This document shows, one piece after another, positions 17,970 through 26,170 of a DNA stretch of 64,000 nucleotides (positions within the stretch are counted from its first letter, which is position 1; every line of letters starts with the position of its first letter). The notes under the pieces are model-generated. The model saw only the letters and a list, made by a program, of their open reading frames with translations, did not search any database and was not told where the DNA came from. The stretch is taken from NCBI GenBank assembly GCA_002731875.1, contig PCCY01000031.1:1-64000 (forward strand). Direction: 5' to 3'. Position numbers and translations under genes: made by a program. Source of the stretch: Roseobacter sp. (GTDB lineage: Bacteria; Pseudomonadota; Alphaproteobacteria; Rhodobacterales; Rhodobacteraceae).

Positions 17970-18686
17970 TCATCTTTTGCTGTGCTGACGCCACTGTTGG
18001 AAATTTGCCTTGGTCTGCGGGTCTGTCGGCGGATAAAGACCAAAGATCGAGGCACCTCGTTGAACCATTTCCAGAACGTAGTCTTCGAAGACGGTCATTT
18101 CGGTTGTTTCATTGGCAACTTCTTCGGCAAGATGAAGCGGAATACACACGACCCCTTCGTTGTCGCCGACCATGATGTCGCCCGGAAACACTGCAATTCC
18201 ACCACAGGCAATCGGGTCGTTGATTGCCACGGCGTGATGCTTGGTCAGATTGGTAGGAGCACTGGGGCGTGTGTGATAAGCAGGCATGTCTAGTTCGGAT
18301 ATCTCGGGGGTATCGCGAAAGCCGCCGTCTGTAACTATTCCATTGCAGCCCCGCTGTTGGAGCCGCGTTGCCAGAATGCACCCCGCCGAGGCGGCCGTTG
18401 CATCCTGACGCGAGTCAATCACAAAGACTGCACCTTGAGGGCATTCTTCCACGCCCTTCCGTTGGGGATTGTCGCGATCGGCAAATGATTCCAACCGGTC
18501 AAGATCCTCGCGGGCGGGAATATAGCGTAGCGTATAGGCGGGCCCCACCATGTTTCGCCCCGGATTAATGCGCTGCGGCCCTTGAATGAAAACGTTCCGA
18601 AAGCCACGCCGAAACAGGGATGTTGTCAGCGTTGCTGTGCTGACCCGCGCCAGTTTTTCGAGGGTCTCGGGTGTGGGATGGGTCAT
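17970..18686 (-). CDS. RraA family protein (aldolase/decarboxylase type)
   Basis: A 238-residue protein of the RraA fold, often misnamed dimethylmenaquinone methyltransferase. The central VTDGGFRDTPEI supplies the Gly-x-x-Arg-Asp motif of 4-hydroxy-4-methyl-2-oxoglutarate/4-carboxy-4-hydroxy-2-oxoadipate aldolases. PGDIMVGDNEGVVCIP supplies the second conserved acidic block. Such aldolases release pyruvate or decarboxylate oxaloacetate. It is convergent with the flavoprotein gene, with only 27 bases between, and its ATG overlaps the stop of the small gene upstream. That arrangement suggests a two-gene operon driven from the operator-bearing region near 19.1 kb. The metabolic placement in the island is inference. 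Confidence 0.85.
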   Translation of the reverse strand: MTHPTPETLEKLARVSTATLTTSLFRRGFRNVFIQGPQRINPGRNMVGPAYTLRYIPAREDLDRLESFADRDNPQRKGVEECPQGAVFVIDSRQDATAASAGCILATRLQQRGCNGIVTDGGFRDTPEISELDMPAYHTRPSAPTNLTKHHAVAINDPIACGGIAVFPGDIMVGDNEGVVCIPLHLAEEVANETTEMTVFEDYVLEMVQRGASIFGLYPPTDPQTKANFQQWRQHSKR

Positions 18687-19087
18687 TTTGCGAACCTCAA
18701 TTCTTGTATCTGTGTATCGGAGATATTGTCACGGGGCGCGGTTCTGTACGCAAACGGACGCGATATGACGTCGGTTGTGGGAACCAGCTGACCCATCGGC
18801 CCCAAGTTTGTGACGCCAAAGTCGAGCAGGTCTGATCGACGTGGCTTGACCGCCTCAGGCTGGGGCCACAGAACGCCGTTCTGGCACAGTTTACGGATTA
18901 TAGCGCCCCCGGTCTTTGCCCCGGCTTCTGACATGAACGCTTTCTGGTCAAGCAACGTTGGATAACCCACAACGTGAATATTGCCGCCGCGCTGATCCTT
19001 CGCGGGGGCCAATGGTGGCGTGACCGCCGAATCGAACCCTGCCGCGATGGCACGTGCCGTGGAATTGAAATGAGTGTTGAATTTCAC
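18683..19087 (-). CDS. Unrecognised 134-residue protein in operon with rraA-like gene
   Basis: I do not recognise this protein. It starts at GTG 19087 with an SD-like AAGGGG five bases before it, and its stop overlaps the RraA-like gene start, so it is very likely translated. It has no signal peptide or membrane segment. It is rich in Gly, Ala, Thr and Pro, with a hydrophobic core segment around GGNIHVVGYPTLL. The C-terminal part (LLDFGVTNLGPMGQLVP) lacks a known motif. The shared operon and the TTGTAA-type site just upstream tie it to the island's catabolism. It could be a small accessory enzyme or a fragment of a larger family. Confidence 0.6.
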   Translation of the reverse strand: MKFNTHFNSTARAIAAGFDSAVTPPLAPAKDQRGGNIHVVGYPTLLDQKAFMSEAGAKTGGAIIRKLCQNGVLWPQPEAVKPRRSDLLDFGVTNLGPMGQLVPTTDVISRPFAYRTAPRDNISDTQIQELRFAK

Positions 19088-19132
19088 TTACACCCCTTCC
19101 CGCGGACAACTATCAAAAACACTACACTATGT

Positions 19133-19148
19133 TTACAAATATTAACAA
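19133..19148 (-). promoter_or_regulatory. TTGTAA-N4-TTGTAA operator, site A
   Basis: Read on the minus strand this is TTGTTAATATTTGTAA, about 45 bases before the GTG of the 134-residue gene. It matches the site at 23382 in 14 of 16 bases. The region 19149-19528 otherwise holds no convincing gene. Confidence 0.55.
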
Positions 19149-19354
19149 TAGGGTTTTTGTGGCGATTACCTTACATTTCCATGCAGTGGCTCCAGCGCCA
19201 GCCATCGCTTTGGCAGAAGCATATCATGACCAATATGACTGAAACCGACCCCGGAGATCATTGCCTGCCATCTGGCGCGACCCGGTGGAAAACATTCGCG
19301 AGCAGATATTAAAAACTAGAGATGCCCTGCGAAGATGCCGATCGCAAAGCTTAT

Positions 19355-19370
19355 TTGTAACAATTTGTAT
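19355..19370 (+). promoter_or_regulatory. TTGTAA-N4-TTGTAA operator, site B
   Basis: TTGTAACAATTTGTAT lies about 160 bases before the SDR gene. It overlaps a perfect inverted repeat TAACAAT-TTGT-ATTGTTA (19358-19375). It differs from the site at 23382 at two positions. Confidence 0.55.
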
Positions 19371-19528
19371 TGTTAATCAAAGGGATTTCACATAGGAAAT
19401 GTGCAGTGACGACACAGATGTGATGGGCCACCGAAAGCGTTGGCAGACCACCCACCAAGACCGGTGTCTGCAAAAGCGGCGGCGTTCGGGACCCGCCCCC
19501 TGTGTCAGGTATTTGCAGGAGAAACGAA

Positions 19529-20275
19529 ATGAATTTAGCAGGAAAAACTGTAATTGTGACTGGCGGCGGGCGGGACATCGGCCGGGCTTGCGTTATGGAA
19601 CTGGCAGCCCAAGGAGCGAATGTGGCGATCAACTACTTCGCGAGTTCAAAAGGGGCTGACAGCGCAGTCGATGAAATTAAGGCCGGCGGCGGCAAGGCAT
19701 TTGCCCAGCAGGGTGACATGACGAAAGAAGCAGACGTAGCGGCCTTGGTCAGCAAGACCGTCGAAACGTTCGGCCAGGTCGATAGCTTGATCCACGTCAC
19801 GGGCGGTATCCTCAAGCGCGTGCCGCTTGCCGAGATGTCGTTGGACCATTGGCAGGCGGTGATGGACGTCAATTTGACATCCTTCGTGCTGATGGTGCGC
19901 GCATGCCTACCACACATGTCCCAAGGAGCGTCGATTGTCGGCTTGGCCTCTCAGGCTGGTCGTGACGGCGGCGGACCCGGCGCTTCTGCCTACGGAGCCG
20001 CGAAAGGGGCGTTGATGACGCTGACGCGTGGCCTTGCCAAAGAACTGGGCCCCAATATCCGGGTTAACTCCATCTGTCCGGGGATGATCGACACCGATTT
20101 TCATAACATCTTTACGAAACCCGAGGTGCGTACACATGTCGCGAATGTCACCCCTCTTAAGCGAGAAGGGACGTCGCAGGAGGTGGCCAAGCTGGCAGTC
20201 TTCCTGGCGTCCGATGATGCGGCTTTCATTACGGGTACCAATGTCGATATCAATGGCGGAACCCTCTTTTCCTGA
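19529..20275 (+). CDS. Short-chain dehydrogenase/reductase
   Basis: NAD(P)-dependent oxidoreductase (248 residues) of the classical SDR type. The nucleotide loop is TGGGRDIGRA; the active-site Ser is in VGLASQAGRDG and the Tyr/Lys in ASAYGAAKGAL. The C-terminus PGMIDTDFH...FITGTNVDINGG is typical of FabG-like enzymes. The ATG at 19529 has a good site (AGGAGAAACG). It is preceded by an operator-like site shared with the third TRAP system, which ends head-on against it. It probably oxidises or reduces a hydroxyl group in the imported compound. The substrate is unknown. Confidence 0.88.
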   Translation: MNLAGKTVIVTGGGRDIGRACVMELAAQGANVAINYFASSKGADSAVDEIKAGGGKAFAQQGDMTKEADVAALVSKTVETFGQVDSLIHVTGGILKRVPLAEMSLDHWQAVMDVNLTSFVLMVRACLPHMSQGASIVGLASQAGRDGGGPGASAYGAAKGALMTLTRGLAKELGPNIRVNSICPGMIDTDFHNIFTKPEVRTHVANVTPLKREGTSQEVAKLAVFLASDDAAFITGTNVDINGGTLFS

Positions 20276-20361
20276 CAACGATTGCCTCGCACCGGTGGAT
20301 CAACCGCCGATGCGAGGTCCAGGCACCCCAGCTTGCCTTGGCGAAGCGGGCGTAGCCGACT

Positions 20362-21642
20362 TTATCGGTAGATCAGTGTCGGCAGCCACATCGTTATACC
20401 GGGAATGAAGGTAACCAGCAGCAATACCACCACCAGCGGTATCAGAAACGGTGCGGTCCCGACCACGCATTGTTCGAAAGGGATCTTCGCAACGCGTGCC
20501 AAGACATAAAGCACCATGCCTACCGGCGGTGTCAGAAGCCCCAGCATCAGATTTAACACCATGATGACGCCAAAGTGCACCGGATCAATGCCCAAGGTCA
20601 CGGCGATGGGTAGCATGACTGGCACCAATATGGTGATGGCGGCTACTGTCTCCATAAAGCAACCGACCGCCAGCAGGATAAGGTTCATCACGATCAGGAT
20701 CACCCACGGCTTGTCTGATACTGCCAACAGTCCTGCGGCGAATTGTTCGGGGACGCGGTTGCTGGTTAATATCCAGGCAAAGATCGCCGCCGCCCCTACC
20801 ACCAACAGCACAACGGCCGTGGTTTCGATGGTGTCAAAGCTAACACGCAAGAACCGCCGGATGGTTAGGGTACGGTACACGACGATTCCGAGAAACAGTG
20901 CCCAAGCACAGGCGGCTACCGCGGCCTCGGTCGGGGTAAAAGCCCCTGACAAGATGCCCCCGACGATAATTACCGGAGTAAGCAGTGACAAAAACGCCCG
21001 TCTGAAGGTAGAGAACAGGACCGGCCAGTAAAACGCCTGATCGCGTCCGAATCCACGGGTGCGCGCCATGATGGCAATCATGATCATCAGGGCTACGGCC
21101 ATCAGCAGGCCCGGTATGAACCCAGCGACGAACAGTTGCCCGATACTGGTCCCCGCCACGACCCCGTAGATTACCATCGGCAGAGATGGGGGGATGATCG
21201 GCCCGATGGTTGATGAAGCTGCGGTGATGCCAACAGCGAATTTCGGATCATATCCGGCGTCACGCATTGCCTTGATTTCAATCGCGCCAAGTCCACCCGC
21301 ATCGGCCACAGCTGCACCCGACATGCCCGCAAAGATAACACTTGCACCGACGTTGACATGGCCAAGCCCCCCACGCATCCAACCAACCATTGCCAACGCA
21401 AAGTTGAATATACGTTCCGTGATTCCGGCCGTGTTCATCAAGTTGCCCGCTAAAATGAAGAACGGCACTGCCAACAGGGGAAAGCTGTCGACCCCGTTGA
21501 TCATGCGATGCGCGACGACCATGGTCGGAGGCGACCCGTTGGCAAATATAAAGACTGCCGAAGCACCGGCAAGAGACACAGCGACGGGAACTCCGAAGAC
21601 CAGCAGCCCAAAGAGCATTACGAAAAGCCAGATGATGTCCAA
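20362..21642 (-). CDS. TRAP transporter large permease (DctM type)
   Basis: DctM-family subunit (426 residues) with about 12 membrane segments. Signatures are FGVPVAVSLAGASAVF, PFFILAGNLMN, GPIIPPSLPMVIYGVVAG and LNLMLGLLTPPVGMVLYVLARV. The best start is TTG 21642, seven bases after AGGAG and just downstream of the small permease stop. A longer frame reaching ATG 21681 would overlap that gene by 29 bases and adds no family sequence. With the small permease and receptor upstream it makes the third complete TRAP system of the island. Confidence 0.88.
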   Translation of the reverse strand: MDIIWLFVMLFGLLVFGVPVAVSLAGASAVFIFANGSPPTMVVAHRMINGVDSFPLLAVPFFILAGNLMNTAGITERIFNFALAMVGWMRGGLGHVNVGASVIFAGMSGAAVADAGGLGAIEIKAMRDAGYDPKFAVGITAASSTIGPIIPPSLPMVIYGVVAGTSIGQLFVAGFIPGLLMAVALMIMIAIMARTRGFGRDQAFYWPVLFSTFRRAFLSLLTPVIIVGGILSGAFTPTEAAVAACAWALFLGIVVYRTLTIRRFLRVSFDTIETTAVVLLVVGAAAIFAWILTSNRVPEQFAAGLLAVSDKPWVILIVMNLILLAVGCFMETVAAITILVPVMLPIAVTLGIDPVHFGVIMVLNLMLGLLTPPVGMVLYVLARVAKIPFEQCVVGTAPFLIPLVVVLLLVTFIPGITMWLPTLIYR

Positions 21643-21652
21643 GAGAGCGCTC

Positions 21653-22219
21653 CTAGTCCATTGCGCGGATATCATCCGCATGTTTTTCAGGGTCGATCAA
21701 CTTCGAGGTACCGTCACGCAGGTGGACCCAGGTGTTCCACGCGGAATACAGCGCCATGCAGACAAACGCTGCAACGACGACCCAGTAAATCGACGCTTTC
21801 GGCAGTTCGATCGACACCATCAACTGACGGGTCCGGCCAGCGATTTGCGCACTGAGAATGGCAAGGACAATGAAAAATGCGGTGGTAATCACATCAATGA
21901 CGAACTGAGCAATTCTTCGACCGGTGCGCGGCACCCAGCGGTAAACAAACTCAACCGCGATATGGCTTTGCTTTCGTGTCGCCATTACCGACCCGATAAA
22001 CGTAACTCCGATCAGTAGAAAACGCGCAATTTCTTCGGTCCAGGCGACTGAATCGTTCAGAACATATCGCGTGAAAAACTGTAGGAAGACGATCCCCGCC
22101 AGTACCCAAAACAGGATCAGCACTATGCCGTCATCCCATTGTTGATCAGACAGATCAATTTCATCGTCCTCAAGTTCCAGCGGCGCTGTAACTTGCGTAT
22201 CTTTTGCAGGTTTTTTCAT
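21653..22219 (-). CDS. TRAP transporter small permease (DctQ type)
   Basis: DctQ-type subunit (188 residues). The N-terminal 40 residues are acidic and probably cytoplasmic. Four hydrophobic segments follow. The typical block is VAWTEEIARFLLIGVTFIGSVMATRKQSHIAVEFVYRWVP, with paired Glu before helix 2 and the HIxVEF turn after it. It lies between the receptor gene (70-base gap) and the large permease gene (11-base gap). Confidence 0.88.
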   Translation of the reverse strand: MKKPAKDTQVTAPLELEDDEIDLSDQQWDDGIVLILFWVLAGIVFLQFFTRYVLNDSVAWTEEIARFLLIGVTFIGSVMATRKQSHIAVEFVYRWVPRTGRRIAQFVIDVITTAFFIVLAILSAQIAGRTRQLMVSIELPKASIYWVVVAAFVCMALYSAWNTWVHLRDGTSKLIDPEKHADDIRAMD

Positions 22220-22243
22220 CGATGACCCTCGGGCAGGTGGTCA

Positions 22244-22262
22244 GGGCGCGCGAACCGCGCCC
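22244..22262 (-). terminator. GC-rich hairpin between receptor and small permease
   Basis: GGGCGCG and CGCGCCC pair around a 5-base loop in the receptor-permease gap. No U tract follows on the minus strand, so it is more likely an mRNA-stabilising or attenuating hairpin than a full terminator. Confidence 0.45.
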
Positions 22263-22289
22263 CGAAACGATGTGCTATGAAACCAAAGC

Positions 22290-23270
22290 TTATTCGATCG
22301 CTTGCAACCGGTCATAGGTCGCCTGATCCCAAGTCGCCGCTTCGCCGTTATGCAGCTTCTTCACCGCTTCGATAAAGGGCGCGCGATCGACTTCGTTGAC
22401 CTGTACACCTTGGCCCCGGAACCAATCAGCCAGTTCATTTTCCGCTTTGATAATGGCGTCGGTCGCACAGACAGAAGTTTGCTGTGTAACGTCAGTCAGC
22501 GCCTTGCGGTCCGCTTCATCCATGGCATCCCAGGCCGGTCCGCCGACGATCGTAAGCAATGCATCGGTAATGTGACCAGTAAGGTTGATATTGGTCTGGA
22601 CCTCGTAAAACTTTTTGGCCTTGATGGTAGGAAGCGGGTTCTCTTGGGCATCCACTGTGCCCTGCTGTAACGCCAGATACACTTCGGCAAAAGCAATGGG
22701 CGCGGGATTGGCACCAACAGCCTGCGGGAACATCATATAGAGAGGTGCATTTGGCACCCTGATTTTCATGCCCTTCATGTCTTCGGGCTTGAGAACTGGT
22801 TTGTTCGATGTGACGTGCCGTGCACCGTAATAGGTCATCGCCGTGATATGGTTGGCGGTGGCATCGGTGTAACCTTGCGACAATTCGCTGAACAGATCGG
22901 AGTTGCGGTACTTGTTCCAATGATCATAGTCGCGGAACATGAACGGCGCCCCGCCAATGGCTATTGGACCGTATGACCGGCCCGCGAACAATTGTCCGGT
23001 ATAGATGATGTCCACCGTTCCAAAGCCAAGACCTTCGTTGATGTCCACCTCCTTGCCCAACGACGATGCCGGGAAAACTTCGATGCCATATCGGCCATCG
23101 GTGGCGCTCATCAGCAGGTCATTCGCCGCTACGGCACAGGTATGATAGGGTTCGCTTGTCTCATAGACATGCGCCCATTTAAGCTTGGTTTCGGCGGTGG
23201 CCATGGCGGGCAAAAGGCCAAGCACCGCGAAGGTCGAAGCAGCTAGCGCAGTTGTACTGTTGAATTTCAT
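22290..23270 (-). CDS. TRAP transporter substrate-binding protein (DctP family)
   Basis: Periplasmic receptor (326 residues) with a Sec signal peptide ending MATAETKL. The DctP pattern is clear: WAHVYETSEPYHTCA at the mature N-terminus, MKIRVPNAPLY with the conserved Arg, and LALQQGTVDAQENPLPTI, the acidic/Asn block that closes the binding site in carboxylate receptors. The ATG at 23270 has GGGAGG nearby; the upstream 17-codon extension is not needed. A TTGTAA-type site about 110 bases upstream is shared with the rraA-like and SDR units, suggesting common induction. Confidence 0.9.
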   Translation of the reverse strand: MKFNSTTALAASTFAVLGLLPAMATAETKLKWAHVYETSEPYHTCAVAANDLLMSATDGRYGIEVFPASSLGKEVDINEGLGFGTVDIIYTGQLFAGRSYGPIAIGGAPFMFRDYDHWNKYRNSDLFSELSQGYTDATANHITAMTYYGARHVTSNKPVLKPEDMKGMKIRVPNAPLYMMFPQAVGANPAPIAFAEVYLALQQGTVDAQENPLPTIKAKKFYEVQTNINLTGHITDALLTIVGGPAWDAMDEADRKALTDVTQQTSVCATDAIIKAENELADWFRGQGVQVNEVDRAPFIEAVKKLHNGEAATWDQATYDRLQAIE

Positions 23271-23381
23271 AACGTTCCTCCCTGGGTGACGCGGATTTGA
23301 CAACAAGACTCCCGCGTTCAAATGCCAGCTTTTAACGTTACGTCGAGTAAAGCAAGTACCAATGTCAATATTTGCGCTTTT

Positions 23382-23397
23382 TTGTAACTATTTGTAA
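23382..23397. promoter_or_regulatory. TTGTAA-N4-TTGTAA operator, site C
   Basis: TTGTAACTATTTGTAA is a perfect direct repeat of TTGTAA with 10-base periodicity. It lies about 110 bases upstream of the third TRAP receptor gene, which is read on the opposite strand. Confidence 0.55.
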
Positions 23398-23460
23398 AAA
23401 ACCACGGTGCTACCCTCGACCATACTGTGTCGCGATGTCGGCCTAGCTGGAAAACGCAGC

Positions 23461-24036
23461 TTAATTATAAAGGCTTTGATCGGCGCGTACGTGATGATCA
23501 ATCTGATAACCCGAGGCGTGCTTCGTGGTCTTGAAAGTAAAATCTGCCGCAAGAGCCTGCTTGAAAATTTCAAACGCGTTTCCGCCATTCACAACCTGCG
23601 GATCTTCGGGAAAATATGTAAAACTGATGATCTCGGCACCGGACCAGGATTGCGAAATTTGTTTGGCCAGCTCGCGAATTTCGTCGGCATCAAGAAAATA
23701 GAGAATATCTGACAGTATGATCAAGTCATGATCTCCGTCAGGTAGGGGGCACGGAAATTCGCGCCGGATTTTCCCGCGACCGGATACCGACTGCCGAGCA
23801 GCCAATAGTGCCTTTGCGGCACCGTTTATATCGACATAGTTATCACAACGCTGGCGAAGGCGCCCGGCCAGCGCACCGTTTCCACATCCTAGCTCGACCG
23901 CTGAGCGATACGTTTCTTTGGATAATGCAGAATAAATGGCGTTGCAGATCTCGTGTCCCAATGGGTCGGTTTGCAATAACCACGGGTCTGTACATTTCCA
24001 ATATTTGCGCTCGAGCTCTGGTAGTTTTACTTGCAT
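23461..24036 (-). CDS. NodS-like SAM-dependent methyltransferase
   Basis: Class I methyltransferase (191 residues). The SAM-binding block is AVELGCGNGALAGRLRQRC near residue 46, followed by the acidic VDINGAAK and a motif DHDLIILSDILYFLD in the place of motifs II and III. Overall it resembles NodS-type N-methyltransferases of lipo-chitooligosaccharide modification and relatives found in glycan clusters. The ATG has an ideal AAGGAG site and lies 10 bases inside the upstream GT4 gene. It probably methylates the glycan or lipid product made by the three glycosyltransferases of this operon. The acceptor is unknown. Confidence 0.8.
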   Translation of the reverse strand: MQVKLPELERKYWKCTDPWLLQTDPLGHEICNAIYSALSKETYRSAVELGCGNGALAGRLRQRCDNYVDINGAAKALLAARQSVSGRGKIRREFPCPLPDGDHDLIILSDILYFLDADEIRELAKQISQSWSGAEIISFTYFPEDPQVVNGGNAFEIFKQALAADFTFKTTKHASGYQIDHHVRADQSLYN

Positions 24037-25193
24037 TGGAACTCCTTGAAGTAGCGTTTGCCCTCACCGTCGTGGCGAAGCCTGTTTGTTTTCACATAGT
24101 TTTTTGCGAACTTTGGGCCACGAAATTCTGAGAATAATGTCGTATTCCGATGCGCCGGGCCTGTGGTCGGGTTATGCGATGCCGCACCACTCAGCATACT
24201 TTCAAGTCGTTGCTGCCAACGCGCAGAGACATAGCCAAGCCGAAAGCACGGTTGGCACTGGACACTAGGAAATTCGGTTTGCCACTGGCGGATACGTTCT
24301 GAAAGTTGGTCCAGGTCGGTGGAATCGATGAGCTGATCATCACCGCTTACAACTTCGTCGTTGGCACCCAAACCGCGCTGCACCAGAACCGGCGTTCCGA
24401 CCGCATTTGCTTCCGCAATCACCAGCCCAAAGGTTTCGGCAAAGCTGTCTTGTGGGTAAAACAGGCAAAGCGCCCGTCGCATTCTGGCAATCAGGCGGTC
24501 ATGCGCGAGAGAACCTCTGAGCCAGACCCCTTCGGGGATCTTGCCGGTATCCCATGACAGATAGCCAGGGTCCGCTACCTCGAGCGTGAGCTTGGGAAAA
24601 CGTTCGCGCAGGGCCGCAAATTGCCGAAACACCTGACGCAGCCCTTTGTGCGGTGAACTGCAAAAGAACAAACGGTCCGGATTGCGCGGGGTATCGTCAG
24701 GGACAAGATCATCCGCGATCGGGTTATGAATATACGAGATTTCGGGTTGTGGCCCCGACCCGAAAAAATCCGAAAGCTGTCGCGCTTGGCTATCTGATAC
24801 GCAGATCACGTCGATATTGGCCTTGGCCAGTGCCGCCCCCATCTGTCGATTGTGACGGCCCGGATGTACATGCAGCCACACCGCGATCGGGGCCTGCGGG
24901 TGAAACCTCCGCAGGCGACACGCGACCTTCCACGAATTTATGACAAGAAACGCCTGACATGACTGATCCTCGAAAGCCTTGTCTAGCGGATGCATCGCAC
25001 ACCCTCCGGACCCGTTGCTTGTGGGTGCATTCCGTTGGAAGAGGCTGAAGCGAAATTTGCCCTGAAGCGCGTGAACGATTTTTAGAACGGTGGCCTCTGT
25101 GCCCCCCAAAGGGCGCGTCGCGAGCACGCCCAAGCCATAAGGAGCGGGGCAACAGGTATCGACGATCCCGATCCTTGGCGCCTGTATACTCAT
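24027..25193 (-). CDS. Glycosyltransferase family 4 protein
   Basis: GT-B glycosyltransferase (388 residues). Near the N-terminus is GLGVLATRPLGGTEAT, the glycine-rich acceptor-side loop. VWLHVHPGRHN and FFCSSPHKGLRQVF (Lys of the donor site) follow, then FYPQDSFAETFGLVIAEANAVGTPVLV with the E-x7-E motif of GT4 retaining enzymes. Its ATG overlaps the stop of the preceding GT2 gene (ATGA at 25190). It is the third glycosyltransferase of an operon that ends in a methyltransferase. Sugar donor and acceptor are not predictable. Confidence 0.87.
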   Translation of the reverse strand: MSIQAPRIGIVDTCCPAPYGLGVLATRPLGGTEATVLKIVHALQGKFRFSLFQRNAPTSNGSGGCAMHPLDKAFEDQSCQAFLVINSWKVACRLRRFHPQAPIAVWLHVHPGRHNRQMGAALAKANIDVICVSDSQARQLSDFFGSGPQPEISYIHNPIADDLVPDDTPRNPDRLFFCSSPHKGLRQVFRQFAALRERFPKLTLEVADPGYLSWDTGKIPEGVWLRGSLAHDRLIARMRRALCLFYPQDSFAETFGLVIAEANAVGTPVLVQRGLGANDEVVSGDDQLIDSTDLDQLSERIRQWQTEFPSVQCQPCFRLGYVSARWQQRLESMLSGAASHNPTTGPAHRNTTLFSEFRGPKFAKNYVKTNRLRHDGEGKRYFKEFQCK

Positions 25194-26170
25194 TCGGCCG
25201 CCTCCTTCGTGTTAATCACAGGTTGATTCCAGCTGGTCGCAATGACGTCCCGGACCGTTTTGGCGGTTCGTTTCGACATTGGAATGTCTCTGGCTACCAA
25301 CGCAGCCGGATTACTGGCGAATTCGATCTCAAGATCCGGGAGATCGACGGGTACAGGTGCGATCTTGCCTGTGCTGCGCCATTCAGCAACTTTGGCCCAG
25401 ACCATGTCACGGTCCGCCCGTCGTTGCGCGCTATCGTAATCGGATGCAGCCGACTGGGTCAGGCTGTCCGAGGTTTCGATTTTTGTCAGCAACAATTCAG
25501 GGATCACCCAGACAATTGCCCCGTTGAGGATAATGCGATTGCGAAATTCCCGATCTTCTTCAATACAATTTTCAAAACCCCCAAAACGCGCAAAAACGTC
25601 TTGCCGGAACAGGCCGGAATTCACATGGGTCCAGTCGCCCGGCACCTCCGCACCCATCTGAAGATTGGGAAAGACGTCATCAATGAGCGACAGGTTCCGC
25701 CGAATGTCGACCTGCCGGCCATCAGGTAGAATAAGGGAGTGATGTGTCAACACGGCATCAACATCAATACGTGTGCCGCTCTGCTTGCCGCTGGGTGCCC
25801 AGTTCAGGCATTCGTTAGCCATGACGTCTTGGCGTGTCAGCACACGTAATTGACGCAAGACCTTGTCGCGGTGGACGATATCGTCCGAGTCGTGGAAGGT
25901 GACGGCCGGTCCGCCGGTCAGCAGCAGGCCTGCATTTTTGGCAGACGCAGTGCCAAGATTCTTCTTTAGCTGAATGTAGCTGAAATCAGGTCTCGAAAAA
26001 TACGGCTGAAGCACGTGCTTCGTCGCATCGTTGGATCCGTCGTCAACCACTGTGACCAAGCGGTTCCAGTATGACTGGTTCAGCGCCGCTTGCACGGCCC
26101 GTTCAATAAGATGGGCGCGGTTGAATGTGGGAATAATGATGTCGACGCGCAGGTCCTTTTCGCTGCTCAT
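25190..26170 (-). CDS. Glycosyltransferase family 2 protein
   Basis: Soluble GT-A enzyme (326 residues) with VDIIIPTFNRAHLIERAVQAALNQSY at the N-terminus, VVDDGSND, and the metal-binding acidic motif FHDSDDIV. GGFENCIEEDREFRNRI supplies the C-side acidic base block. The start MSSEKD is favoured because GGAG lies nine bases upstream and the codon overlaps the stop of the synthase-like gene (ATGA). No membrane segment is seen. It acts with the neighbouring GT2 and GT4 in an unknown glycoconjugate pathway. Confidence 0.87.
   Translation of the reverse strand: MSSEKDLRVDIIIPTFNRAHLIERAVQAALNQSYWNRLVTVVDDGSNDATKHVLQPYFSRPDFSYIQLKKNLGTASAKNAGLLLTGGPAVTFHDSDDIVHRDKVLRQLRVLTRQDVMANECLNWAPSGKQSGTRIDVDAVLTHHSLILPDGRQVDIRRNLSLIDDVFPNLQMGAEVPGDWTHVNSGLFRQDVFARFGGFENCIEEDREFRNRIILNGAIVWVIPELLLTKIETSDSLTQSAASDYDSAQRRADRDMVWAKVAEWRSTGKIAPVPVDLPDLEIEFASNPAALVARDIPMSKRTAKTVRDVIATSWNQPVINTKEAAE

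Noticed and set aside
19150..19320. Short frame with ENIREQIL resembling part of a GntR regulator
   Set aside because: Too short, with stops on both sides and no helix-turn-helix pattern around it.
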